Below, piece by piece: positions 31,799-42,661 of a stretch of DNA of 64,000 nucleotides (the stretch's first letter is position 1; each line of letters opens with the position of its first letter). This DNA is from Ornithodoros turicata (lineage: Eukaryota; Arthropoda; Arachnida; Ixodida; Argasidae). Location: the NCBI RefSeq assembly GCF_037126465.1, contig NC_088210.1:27305511-27369510 (forward strand), written 5' to 3'. Position numbers and translations under genes: made by a program. A model generated the notes under the pieces. It saw only the letters and a program-made list of their open reading frames with translations. It was not told the DNA's origin and made no database searches.

Positions 31799-31886
31799 CC
31801 TGAACATCCGTCGTGCACAGCAACACCAGTCCGAGCATCACCCAAATCCACAACCGCACAATCCGTTTTATCCGGACCCACTTCAT
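31799..31886 (-). CDS. First coding exon: signal-peptide segment of an unidentified secreted or membrane protein
   Basis: On the minus strand, an ATG at 31886-31884 in good context (ACA before, A after) opens 29 codons plus one base. The product starts MKWVRIKRIVRLWIW and continues VMLGLVLLCTTDVQ. It has a basic N-terminus, a hydrophobic core of about 12 residues and small residues before a plausible cleavage site, so it resembles a signal peptide or signal anchor. The exon ends CAGG followed by GTGAGTAC, a near-consensus splice donor (31798-31791), giving a phase-1 intron. An in-frame TGA three codons upstream fixes this ATG as the start. The CpG-rich leader and promoter-like motifs upstream support a real gene start. 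No second exon was found, so the protein family is unknown. The strength lies in the combination of signals; each alone could occur by chance. Confidence 0.65.
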
Positions 31887-32326
31887 TGTCACTCACTCCC
31901 CGGGCTTAGCTTCGCTCGACGGTACGTCTTTTTTTTTCCCCTCCAACTAAGTGTTCTTCCAAGCAGACGACAAGTCGCACCTCACACTCGGAACCTTCTC
32001 AACCATAGTTCTCAGACTTCACTCGCGCTTTCAACCAAACATTCCTTCAGTTGCAGTCCCTGACACGCAACAATTCTGCACGACCCCGAACGATCAAGAC
32101 CAGTGTCAGTCCACCATTCATGCTTTGCACCGTTCACTGCCTTTTTTTCCCCCCCAGCTGATCTTGGCGAGATTGTAGCGACGCCGCTTCACAACACTGG
32201 CCACGCTGTCCGTCGCGCACCGCCGGGTGCAGCGTGCTCTACACTGCTTCGACCCGAGACGTGTGCGTGGTCTGCGAGGTTGTGGGCTCCGGGGTTCGGT
32301 TGCTGGGAGAAGAAAGTGCTAGCTAC
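31887..32326 (-). other. Putative 5' leader of the 31.8-kb gene, with two uORFs
   Basis: About 440 bases upstream of the start codon on the minus strand, without stretches matching repeats elsewhere in the window. It carries an upstream ORF of 24 codons (32121-32047, ATG AAT GGT to TGA) and one of 19 codons (32006-31947, ATG GTT GAG to TAG), plus a minimal ATG TTT GGT TGA. Both main uORFs end before the main ATG, so they could dampen translation. The far part (about 32160-32326) is CpG-rich. The transcription start is not visible; this extent is inferred. Confidence 0.45.
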
Positions 32327-32358
32327 GCGCATGCGCAGAGAGAGAGAGAGAGAGAGAG
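32327..32358 (-). promoter_or_regulatory. Putative promoter: NRF-1/Ewg-type palindrome plus GAGA tract
   Basis: GCGCATGCGC (32327-32336) is the perfect palindromic core of NRF-1-family sites (Ewg in insects). It directly abuts (GA)11 at 32337-32358, a GAGA-factor-type tract. Both are typical of CpG-rich arthropod promoters, and both sit about 440-470 bases upstream of the start codon at 31886. No TATA box is evident. The GA tract alone could be a plain microsatellite. Confidence 0.45.
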
Positions 32359-32879
32359 TTGGGGCAGCGTGGCTCTTTCTGGCGGATCTCTGTCACGTGC
32401 ACGTGGAAAGGCGCGCTGGTTTTAACGGCGGGACAGCTCTGCACGTGGGAGAATGTTTGGGGTCGAAAAACAAAAAAAGGAAAAGAGGCCAGAGGGAGGA
32501 AATTATGGCTTTTTGCGGCGGGTTGTTTAAGGGGACGGTGTTGTTTGCGCGGATGGCTAAAGCTAATTAGTTGAGAGGGAGAGAGAGAAAGTATATTTGA
32601 TGACCTGGAGAGAAGGTGGGACGTGTCGGTGTGTGGTTTTGTCAATAGAAAGAACGCGCGCGAGATGGATTCCGTTAGTTTGCGCTGATTTCTCTTGTCT
32701 CGCGCTCAGTGATGAAATCGGAATGACGCGTAATGTGGGAAAGAAGATAGACGCGATAGCGATTAGAGCAGTGTTATATTCATCAATATCAATCAATATC
32801 ATCATCATAACAGTGTGCTAGAGGATGAGTCCTTTTAACACCAAACTAACCATGTGATTTTACATAATCGCTACGCAGC
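32359..32879. other. Upstream flank of the putative promoter
   Basis: No further gene is seen. It includes GTCACGTGCACGTGG at 32391-32405 (two overlapping E-box-like CACGTG/GCACGTG sites) and AATCAATATCA repeats near 32780-32800. Confidence 0.4.
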
Positions 32880-33052
32880 ACGCTCTCAAACAAAACGCGG
32901 AATTTTAGTCCCTTTGTGAGACTAGATGCACTGCCACGGCCATTAGTCTCTTTCAGGGCTAAATGCACGAAAAATGGGGAGCAACTGCAATGTAAGGGTG
33001 TAGAAGAAGCTGTAATTGCTCCTCCATTTTGTCCTTTTTTCCTTAGAGTGCA
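32880..33052 (+). mobile_element. MITE-A copy, short form
   Basis: CACGCTCTCAAACAAAAC at the left and TTTTTTCCTTAGAGTG at the right. Inside are TTTTAGTCCCTTTGTGAGAC, AAAAATGGGGAGCAACTGCA and GCTGTAATTGCTCCTCC. About 170 bp, lacking the middle of the 532-bp form. Confidence 0.8.
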
Positions 33053-33410
33053 GTTGATATCGCGTTAAGTGGCGGCCTACCTCCCCATCATTTTCTTTAC
33101 TACCATCATCATCATCATCATCATCGTAGAATAAAATATCTGTGCCTGAATCAAAGCGCATAAGTTTCGAGTAAACGGTTAATTAAATTTAGCGCACGCG
33201 GTGTACCCCGTGCGTGTAACAATAAGAATTCGTCCACAACCGATTACTTACATATCAAATTCAGTGCTACTTTTTTCCACGGCCACTTCGGGATACCATT
33301 TGAGCTTCATGTTTATCTCGTATTCCCTCATAGTGAGTTTTCATTCATTAATATTATACGCGTGGAAATATGTATATTACTTCAGGCACCCAAATTTACG
33401 GGAAGGCCAT
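33053..33410. other. Unassigned stretch with (CAT)n
   Basis: A (CAT)n tract lies at 33102-33125. No gene. Confidence 0.5.
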
Positions 33411-33484
33411 GCCAACGTGGTGTAAAGGACCCAGCATTTCTGACCGCTAATCAGGAGGGTCCAGGTTCGACCTCTGGCGCAGGT
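33411..33484 (+). tRNA. tRNA-like sequence / SINE head, not a functional tRNA
   Basis: It contains an A-box-like GTGGTGTAAAGG and a B box GGTTCGACCTC. A T arm (CCAGG TTCGACC TCTGG) and an anticodon arm (TCTGA CCGCTAA TCAGG, anticodon position GCT) can form. The acceptor stem does not pair and position 33 is C, not T, so a working tRNA is unlikely. A run of Ts (33494-33508) downstream would terminate RNA polymerase III. Best read as a tRNA-derived retroposon head or pseudogene. Confidence 0.45.
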
Positions 33485-34390
33485 ACTCATTGCTTTTTTT
33501 TTTTTTTTCGTGAATTGCTTTGTCCCTTCTGGAAACTTGGAGACTCAGGATGGAGCTCGCCTCTATTCGTTTGCATATATGTATCACACCTCTCTTAATA
33601 TTCTCAATCTCACTTTCTATGACTCTACGCTTTCTGCATCAGTCGTTATTTCCCCTAGAGAAATGTTGTTTACCGACGTACACGTGGAACATTACTTCTG
33701 CGACAAGCCTTATGAAATCGCGCTCCCCACGTCGACCGCGAACTTGTACGCCCACAGCGGTGCGTTAGAGCTGCATTTCCCCGTTGTTTTCGGCTCAGAC
33801 ACTCGCTATTAGTCAAGGGCGGTAAAAGAAAGGAAAATCTCCTAATCCTGCTGCTCATTTACTTTGTCAGCTTCCGAGCCAGTAATTGGTCACCGACGGC
33901 TTGACGCGAGAGCTTTTTGTACCAGAAAAAAACGAGAGAAGAAAGTGCCGGGGGAAAGTCACTCCGAAATAGTGCGCGACAGTGGCTTTCGCAACACAGA
34001 GCTGTTGTACGCAAGCACTGTGGGCCCATAAATTTCTCTCTTCGTTCTTGGCTGAGCCTTTTTTCCGGCTTCCTGAGCAGGAAGTCCTGAGTATAAAAAC
34101 AAGGCTCGCCTTTATGACGGCAATGGGTTGTTTTCAGGCTCTCTCGCTGGTTACGGTTGTTAAACAACTTTTACACGTTGCTGCTGCTGGAGACGCTGTT
34201 TGAAGAATGTGCTTTCGCGCAGCGGAGCTGCTGATGGCTTTCGCTTGATGAATTTGCTAGCACGACGCCATATTAGTTGTTTCTGTGTCGTACACGGTGC
34301 TGATTATGACCACGCGCAAACGTAGCTGTTCTGTGTAGCGTTCGGGGCTCAGAAAGGGGCAGCGTTATTAAAGCGGTAACTTTGTAGGGC
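33485..34390. other. Unassigned stretch
   Basis: A plus-strand frame (33510-33812) encodes 100 residues without a recognised domain. It ends at CACTCGCTATTAG, which looks like the dispersed MITE terminus, so the frame probably runs into a repeat. No other signal. Confidence 0.4.
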
Positions 34391-35330
34391 CCACCAACGT
34401 CGACAGCCGTGTAGGTCCGTCCGTAACAGTTGTAGAGAGAAGAAGATGAGAGAGAGGGGGGAAGAAGCAAGAAGTTACAATGGCACCTGAGAAAGCGTGG
34501 CACTTTAAAGGGCCCAGCAACGTCGACAGCCGTGTAGGTCCGTCCGTAACAGTTGTAGAGAGAAGAAGATTAGAGAGAGGGGGGAAGAAGAAAGAAGTTA
34601 CAATGGCACCGGAGAAAGCGTGGCACTTTAAAGGGCCCACCAACGTCGACAGCCGTGTAGGTCCGTCCGTAACAGTTGTAGAGAGAAGAAGATGAGAGAG
34701 AGGGGGGAAGAAGGAAGAAGTTACAATGGCACCGGAGAAAGCGTGGCACTGTTATTAAAGTCGTCACTTTAAAGGGCCCAGCAACGTCGACAGCTATGTT
34801 AGTCGTCCGTAACAGTTGTGGAGAGAGAAGCAGAAAAGAGAGAGAAGGGAAGAAGTTACAGTGATATCGGAGAAAGCGTGGCACTGTTATGAAAGCGGCA
34901 ATTTTTGAAGGGCCCACCAACTTCGACAGCTGTGTAGGTCCGTCCGTAACAGTTGTGGAGTGAGAAGCAGAAGAGAGGGAGAGAAGGGAAGAAGTTACAA
35001 GGCACTGTTATTAAAGCGGTAATTTTACATGGCCCACCAACGTCGACAGCCGTGTAGGTCCGTCCGTAACAGTCGCGGACAGAGAAGCAGAAGAGAGAGA
35101 GAGAGAGAAGGGAAGAAGGAACAAGTTACAGTGACACCTGAGAAAGCGTAACATTAGGGCCCACCAACATCGACACTCGTGTAAGTTCGTCCGTAACAGT
35201 TGTGGAGAGAGAGAAGAAGAAGGAAGAAAAAGTTACAGTGGCACCGGACACTGGAACTTTTTGGAAAGCGTGTCACTGTTATTAAAACGATAGCTTTATT
35301 GAGTCCACCAACGTCCACCAACGGCTTATG
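34391..35330 (+). repeat. Tandem array, 8 units of ~125 bp
   Basis: Units start (CCACCAACGT or CCAGCAACGT) at 34391, 34514, 34637, 34778, 34914, 35034, 35161 and 35305, so spacing ranges from 120 to 144 bp. Each contains GTCGACAGCCGTGTAGGTCC, GTCCGTAACAGTTGT, a GA-rich block of variable length, GAAGTTACA, and usually GAGAAAGCGTGGCACT. The first three units are nearly identical and later ones diverge and vary in length. Frames here on either strand are repeat products. Confidence 0.92.
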
Positions 35331-38185
35331 AGCGCAAGAATCTGCCTCCTATATTCGAGCGCGTTTTCTATAGAATGTTTCACAGGAACGAGAATACCAC
35401 GCCAAAAATCAAATCAATCGGGTACAGTTGTGTTTCGAAATTTTGCTACATGACTCCCCTTGTCCACAGTCGCTCTGAACTTTTTTTTTTTATTTCGGTT
35501 CCGTCTGGTGATCTAGTGTCGGACATTTGACTCGGAGGGGGGACTTTGACTCAGGCCGCGCAAAATGCCGCTAAAAAAATTAGACAATTTCCGTCAACAG
35601 ACGCGTAATTCGACGCTACTGTCTTCCTCGATAAATTGAAAAGTTCATAGTTGGGAGCCGATTTGCACGTAAGGTGCGTCAGCTTATATGAGGCCACGTG
35701 CCTATACAAACATGTATGTGATCACGAGATACGATAAAGTTAACCACCACGAAGCTGTAGAATAATTGGCATAATCCGCGAAAAGGTGTCACGTGCGTGT
35801 CTCGTTACATTCCTGAAGCTGAACAGCAACGCAAGAACGACAAACTTAAGCACTTGCGCAACATTCCGTAAAATATTCGAAGCACGATGAAGGGCTGAGG
35901 ACCTTATGTTCTACACACGCCTTCGATTAATGTACCCGCTGTACCTGCTCACATAGCAGACTATTGTAAGTTAGTGTGAGAGAGTGCCCCACTGCCAAAC
36001 AGCGCGACAGAACGACCGATCCGTTTACGAAAATATAAAGGCTGCATAAAGGCAGCCTCCCTTCTGCTATTCTCCCCACGCGCAGGTCGCACCTTCTCAC
36101 ATGCGAGTCTTTGGTCGAACCATGTGAAGGCAACAGTCTCACTGAAGGCTTTGTTGCCAACTGTGAATCGAAGGTGCAATCCACGAAACGAGCATTGATC
36201 GGTGCCAAACGTCGGATACGTTTCCAGCGGCAGGGGGCGTCACGGCTTCCGCGAATAATTCACGAGGTCGGGCTCACGAAGTCAGACCCGTACCTTGTGC
36301 TTTGCTGGTGAACGAGGAAGAGGGTGTTCTGGTGCGACCCACCGAGCTAACCCCGAAGGAAGGGGACGTTCTTTTTCTCTTTTCTTTTTTCTAAGACGAG
36401 ACAGAAATGGAAAATAATCGTTTTTGTGCTGCCTTGAGTGTCTTTAATACTTCGAGCGATGCGACGCATAGCAACGAGGCTCGCCATGTTGCCGCATTTG
36501 CTCGCGTAATTAACGCACCCCTCAACCGGGGCGCCTAAATGCTGCTGCACTTTCATTTCCCTTCACCTTGCCTTTGCCTTCACCTCCATTGCAACACCCT
36601 TTAGCCCCTATGGGATTCCCCATACATTTTTAAAATTGTATAACGCGGCGAGGAATTGTTCAGCTCGCGTAAAATATGTATCGGCTGTTCCATTTGAATG
36701 ATTTATAGTACTTAATGGGACTAGAGTTTCGGTGTATAAAAAAATAGTATTTCGTGTTCGCTTTTGTGATCACTCACGAAATAAAGATGCCTCAAACGAG
36801 AATTCTAATGTCGCCAGAAAAAAATAAAAAAAAATATCTAAAATCGATACATCGAACAATAGTCCGTCTACGTCGAGCCTTCTACCTTCTTCATATATAT
36901 ATATATACATATACAGTATACCAGTCCTGACGAAGACAGTGCCACTGTCGACCACTGTGGCAACGTCGACCGATCTTTTAAGCGTTTCATAGTATATTAT
37001 AATATTTGTGTTAGATTACCCACTAAATAAACTAGTTTTTGTTAACTTTCCTGTAATGTCTCGTCCATGTCTTGTTTTACTTTTATTCAACTTCGCAGCC
37101 GTTTGATATATCAACCTCTCTAACCTATACAAGTATACTAGTGGCCGGCCCATAACACACAGAAAATACCCGTTCATTGCAGGCTAGCATACCACGAACA
37201 CAATCTCGCTGCGAGGCACCATCCTATGGCGTTCAGCTGAGAGCGCCTATACATCGAATAAAGGCCTAGCAGGAATAATCAGAAGTGAAGGCATTCAAAT
37301 GTTTTACTGCACTTGTACGACTGTCTTCTAACACTGGTATGCGTACCGAACGACATATCTGCCGTGCACTACGACGATAATGAAACTAAAAGTAGACACG
37401 CTGAGATAGACCCCATGCGCGACATACAGAACATACGTTTTAGCTCACAGGTGGAGTACATGATAAAAGCCACCACGCACTGTCGGTGCGTCTCACCCGT
37501 TACGTGTCGTTTGGAAAAATGACACGGCGAAAAATAGCGCAAAGAGGAGGTACAGCGTCGTTTTTGGATGCTACCACTACACGGGGCACACAGTTCGCAC
37601 GAAAAAGGATTCGCGTGATCGGGAATTGGCGCTGAACGAAGACACCCGTTGGACAGGATACTTCGAGTGAGCGTGCGTTATAGAAAGTTAGGAAAACAGG
37701 CCAATGAATTTTTTTTCCCAGCTGGTCTTAATCCCACCGCAATTCCTAGCCCATGTAGGATGTAAGAAAGAAAAAAAGAGGAGAGCCTGTGTGCCAGAAC
37801 TCGTTTCAGCGGCTTTCAAACATATGTTGACATAATGTTGGAGTTATGGATCGTGCACATCCTTGAGAGGAATTATGGTACATTTACCGTTCTTTATGTA
37901 ACCGCTACCTTTGAGAAACACCCTCTTGTCTCATCCACATCCAGGGCCCATATGTTATACTATCGCTGGCGTGCCACTGTAACTCACTATCACCTCCACA
38001 CGTGTAGTCGTTCATATGTACGCAGCCATGCATATGGCCTAAAGACGGGTTACGTCTGGATAGGCTATTGTACATTTCACACATAATCGCATGAAGAATT
38101 GTAAATAGTGCGTAGACAGTGATGTGGAACGTGTGTATGTATGTGTGTGTGCTGATAACGTTTAATAAAGTTCCCCATAACAATT
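35331..38185. other. Unassigned stretch; AT repeat
   Basis: No gene is recognised over about 2.8 kb. Features are an (AT)n tract at 36894-36906, a hammerhead-like motif just after it, and T- or A-rich runs at 35480-35492 and 36816-36835. Confidence 0.45.
36926..36975 (+). ncRNA. Hammerhead-like motif, degenerate (tentative)
   Basis: CTGACGA fits the hammerhead core CUGANGA. It is followed by a clean stem (GACAGT GCC ACTGTC), but then GACC instead of GAAA. Motifs of this shape end many Penelope-like elements. The missing GAAA argues against activity. Confidence 0.2.
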
Positions 38186-38305
38186 CCCAGGCAGCAGAAC
38201 CTCTTGGCCCAATATTGGACCGATATTGGACCAGTATTTGACCAATATTGGGCCAGTAATGCCAATATTGGTCCGATATTGGGCCAAGATGCTGTGCTGC
38301 TTGGG
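38186..38305. mobile_element. MITE-D copy
   Basis: CCCAGGCAGCAGAACCTCTT at the left and AAGATGCTGTGCTGCTTGGG at the right, with at least five CCAATATTGG-like units between (CCAATATTGG, CCGATATTGG, CCAGTATTTG). Confidence 0.9.
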
Positions 38306-40450
38306 AAGGAACATTTGCAGGCCAAAATTAATGGATCTGCTATCTTATATCCGAAACGTCCTCAATATCAATTTTGATCAATTGCAGAGGAATATAGTTG
38401 TACCTCACCAACGATTCGACTGACGATCTTTCCGTTTCGCTGTTTCATTTGCACTACACGTTTTCAGCATGACGCATGCACATGTCCGGACATGGCCCAG
38501 TTCGAAAACAATCACGGCTTCTGATGCACGCTAAACATTCAAACATGCCATCTGCACAAATGACCGGAACATGCACATGAGGATACGTAAGGTCTCCTAC
38601 GCGCAAGAAACCGTTCATACAGAAACAGGAAAAACGTTTCGGAACACAGGAAACTCGATCAAGGAAATTGAGTCTATATGCGTTTGTCAATGCTACGTCG
38701 ATCCCCTAAGACGACCAGTCAGTGCGCGACAGGGGGCATTCCATTTCTTTCGTCCGGGAACGACCCAGGAATGCTGCGTGCTCGCCTTCATTTGTAGGGC
38801 GCTTTCAATGAAGAAAGGCAATAATGATATGTATTGTCGTGCGCCAGTCAACTATTGGGCCACAGATGCATTGATGGAAAGTTATGGCTCGAGGTAGAAA
38901 CGTCTATATACACACTGCATAATAGATGCTTATGAATATGTTGTTGTCTCGGAGGCTCTGCTCAACCTTTTCCGTGCGTTGGCGTAAGTGATATTACCCG
39001 ACTCAGGCGGCACGAGCACTTGAGGTAATGAAAAATGGACAAAAGGCGCGGTCCAGTGCACGTTTTATTCAAGTGCGCGATGCGTGCTTTTAGGCATCGC
39101 GACTGACGGGTACTTTGTTTCTCTGTAGGATGTGATTTTTTTTTTTCTAAAGGGAAAGTCTCGTTCAGTGTTATGTGCACTACGGTGGATTTGAACCCCA
39201 AGGGTTTTCAGATTATACAAATAGAAAGGAAGATTTTCAAGCGTATTTAGCACTATTCGATGGATGGACTGAATAGAATAGAATAGAAATAGAAAGAAAA
39301 AAATGGAAACTTAGCTCGCACTGGTGCGACCAGCTGTTCCATGACGCTTGATATGTGAAAGCACCGAATAATTTGAAAGGTTTCAGCACGTATGTCCTTG
39401 AGGTAGTTCGCCAGGGCACACAGCGCAGGTTGTCGGTGCTGCTTTGGCCAGCTCGCCAGTACTTTCTCAACACTAAAAGGTCGGTTGTCAAGTTCGGCAA
39501 GGGCGTCCTTCAGTGTTCATCGACTAGAGTCGAAGCGTCGTCAGGTGACCAACACGTGCTCTGTATTACTCAATAGTTCCGCAAGTTGAACAGTTCGGCG
39601 ATCAAACGACGCCTATCTTATGAAGGAATGCTGCTGCGAACGGGACGTTGAGTCGGCGATGGATGACGGGCTCTAACGGCCTTGGCATCTTCGATGGGAG
39701 GCAGTAGGTGCAGTTGGGGTCGATTCGCGCGAGGAACGTCTGGTTCAAGACGTCGCCTGTCCACATGGTTTTAGAGAGGTGATCACGTAAGCAGGCGAGC
39801 AAGGCTGAATTTTTTTTCTCCTCACATCGCCATCGTCTCATCCATCCCAACCAATCCCACCCACGCGAGCGCTAGAGGGTGCCAACAATTTTGCGAGTTC
39901 TCATGTCGGCAGATGTACCGACGTCGTGAATCAAATGGCACGGTGCATGTGGCAGCATTGTGGGATGAGTATGCGCTGATGAATGTTTCGTCTCAATAGA
40001 TCAACAGCTTAAAATGCCTTCATACAATGAATCTAGTGACAAGATGGACGCCATAGACGGATGAGAATATCGCCCTTGCGATTATGTCTTCTTTCCATTG
40101 CCGCCTCCCCTTTGTCAAGGGCACCACACCAACCAACGTACTTCGTCGGTAGGAACGACCAACACGACACTGCATCATCATCCTCATTCGAATAAAGTAT
40201 TTTTTTTTAATACAGCCCGCCTGTTCGGGCACTGAACTATGCGGTCGTATTTTTAGCAACAGGTATCGCTGAACCGTGCTGTTCAGGGACAATACGTCCA
40301 TAGCGTCTGTTACGAGATGGAAAGACACAACCGCGCTGCCCAACATCCAAACGTTTACTAACAAAACAGAACTGCAGGTTGCGCTAACGGCGCGTGCAAA
40401 GAGCGAGATGGTCCTCTTTACGTTTAGCGCTATAAAAATATACAGCTTGT
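38306..40450. other. Unassigned stretch
   Basis: No gene is supported. GAATAGAATAGAATAG-type repeats lie at about 39271-39291. TTGGCCAGCTCGCCAGTACT near 39445 resembles old repeats at 9520 and 24985. Confidence 0.45.
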
Positions 40451-40456
40451 CTTGCA

Positions 40457-40862
40457 GGTCTTCGCAAAAGGCGAGCGTTTCGTAGGCTTACTTGCAAACA
40501 CGTAGGCTGTCTCTCATCTGTATTCCGTGATCCCTCCAAAGACAGATGGCGACCGACGGCGTTTTCTTCCGAATCAATCCCTAAGAGGCTTTGCTTCCAA
40601 AATCCCGCACCCAGAAGCCGCCTGCATCCTGCAGATACACATCCACCTTTCTGTTTACTCAACTCAGACTTGGCTTTCCACAAAGGAAAGATTCCCGCGA
40701 CTTGTACTTCTTTCCTTTCACGCAGTATCAAATGTATTACTGTTCTTCCCTGGTCTTGCTTTATGGGTGTCAACAATGTATGGCCCAGGCTGTATTCAAC
40801 ATATGTACATTTCACCTCGCCTCGTGTTGGTGTTGTATACTTGGTGTGTAATGACAATAAAG
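40457..40862 (+). other. Possible terminal exon or 3' UTR with poly(A) signal (weak)
   Basis: CTTGTCTTGCAG at 40445-40456 resembles a splice acceptor. An open frame then runs about 165 codons to 40951 without a stop (no recognised domain). TGTAATGACAATAAAGTAG at 40848-40866 resembles a vertebrate/arthropod poly(A) signal region. Open frames of similar length exist on the opposite strand (40384-40908), so the region may just be poor in stops. Without transcripts I cannot decide. Confidence 0.2.
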
Positions 40863-40951
40863 TAGTTCTTTCACTTGTAATGCTCCGCGTACTTTTACTT
40901 ACCGTCATTGAAGGCCATCAACTGAGTGGTCATACCTGTCCCGCGATGTGA

Positions 40952-41334
40952 GATGACTATTATGGTTATTATCAGCCCAGAAAAGCTTGTTCGTTTCTCT
41001 GTGCTCTGTGACATTACGCAAGGTTATGCGACATTTTTCTCTTGTCATTAAATATAGAGTTTTAGTTGTAGCGCCCGCAAACGCCATCTGTACGAAAAAA
41101 AAAAAAGTACCGCGGGTTCACACCGCGCGCGCTATAGACGCAAAGCTGCGCTCGGTACACGCGGAGTGTGCACCTGCTGTTTCCTTGCGTACGCAAAGCG
41201 ATTGCGTTCGCAGTACTAGCTCTGTGCACAGCACGAAACTTTCCTTATGTTTTGCCCATGCGCAGAACCGCCAGCGCTATCCTTTACGCACGTAAAAGCG
41301 ATAGCGTGCAATGCACTAAAGCTCACTACTGTCT
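40952..41334. other. Unassigned stretch
   Basis: GCGC-rich between 41110 and 41300, with inverted-looking pieces such as TTGCGTACGCAA (41186-41197). No gene. Confidence 0.4.
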
Positions 41335-41440
41335 AATAGCGACTTTTAGTACACCGGAAGGGGATGATCACAATAACGGTTTCGAAAACATTCTACACCA
41401 ATCACCTTATTCCTTTGAAGGGGATGACATCACTTGATTT
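41335..41440. mobile_element. Small MITE fragment (43471 / 26.05-kb relatives)
   Basis: It starts AATAGCGACTTTTAGTACAC + CGGAA and contains AGGGGATGATCACAATAACG, CACCAATCACCTTATTCC and TTTGAAGGGGATGACATCAC. The second half matches about 26094-26131 (ACCAATAGCCTCGTCCCTTT, GAAGCGGGTGACATC). Confidence 0.55.
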
Positions 41441-42657
41441 TTTATATGACAGGTTCCTTTGTCGTTTCGTTTTTATGGAGTACTTACGATCGGCTAATGC
41501 CTCCCTCTGTGTGACAGTCTTGCGTGACGTCACCACACAGTGCCCCGTTTTAACCGTCACAAACTTACATCAAGCTACACCAAGATATATTTTTGCGAAA
41601 AAAAGGAAGAAGAAAGAAACACACGCACAACTCAGCGTCATTTAATTCCGACACGTTTCGCAAGCCTCCGGGGCTCTGAAATGTTCCCGGTTGATTAACT
41701 GAGAAGCACTGCGAGAACAGCTGCCGTGCATAACGGGAACACAGCACCGTCATTCAGGCACGTTCACTTCTTTCTACCATGTCGCTTTTTTTTTCGCTTT
41801 TTTTTTCTTCAACTCTGAAAGGAAGCTGGGAATCGCCTTCCAAGAGCGATAGTACCGTGTTTACCTTTCCTCATTATGGCGATAATCCTAATTGCAGACC
41901 CTCTGGCACTACGATTACGTCATGAGGTGCCGCTACAATATGTCATAGCGATAACATCACCCCGGGATTTTCGTCTCGATGATTGATTTTTGTTTGAAGT
42001 TGTGCCGTCCTTCCTCCTCACTCTCTCTCATTTCTTTTTTCTTTTTTTTTTCTTGCCTTCCTGTATTCGTTCGGAAACGCCAAACGAGATCTGGCTCGAT
42101 CATGTCTTCGTTTCTCGATCGGATTTATATATTTCTGTGCGCAGTAGCGAGCAAAGTTCTCGGATGCATGAGCTGAGTCAGCGGAGATTTTCCTGAGCGG
42201 ATTATTGTCCTGTATCGAGAAGGGTCGCCCATTTGTTTCGAGTAATCCCAGGACTGACCTGGGCGTTCTCTTCCGTTTGCCCCCTTGTCATCGGGTCGCT
42301 TCTCTTCTTTGGCTTTTTGCTATATGCACGGCAGTGAAGGAAAACGAATTGATTGCTCAGTTTCCCCAGGGTTGTAAACTTTCGTCTGTTTACTGTACGA
42401 TGCTCGTCGTCCTTCTCCGCTCGGTGTTTCTGCTGTATGTCTGCTTTTCTCTATATCTTTCTATATATCCAATTCCTTGCATGTGTGTGTTTTTCCTCGC
42501 TTAATTTAACTCATATCTCTCTGTCATCCAATTTTAGACTATGTGGATTTTACCAAAATATGTAAAATTGATGCGCGAGGGATATTTTCTCGACCAGCTG
42601 AGAACAGAGGCACTTGTGCGACACGTGTGTACTTACGCAGGTGCTACAAGCACAAAA
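41441..42657. other. Unassigned stretch
   Basis: T-rich runs at about 41788-41810 and 42031-42051 produce hydrophobic frames. No gene is supported. Confidence 0.5.
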
Positions 42658-42661
42658 TATG

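Noticed and set aside
33411..33484. Functional serine tRNA (GCT)
   Set aside because: The T and anticodon arms fold, but the acceptor stem does not pair and the base before the anticodon is C; a SINE head or pseudogene fits better.
34368..34920. Open frames of 91-116 residues on the minus strand with repeated RFLRCHCNFF-type segments
   Set aside because: They are translations of the ~125-bp tandem array; periodicity follows the DNA units, and the GA-rich block gives the serine/leucine-rich part.
36894..36910. TATA box of a promoter
   Set aside because: It is part of an AT microsatellite with no downstream gene signal.
40384..40908. 174-residue minus-strand frame as a gene
   Set aside because: No recognisable domain, an alternative start only, and equally open frames on the other strand; kept only as a weak plus-strand exon candidate.
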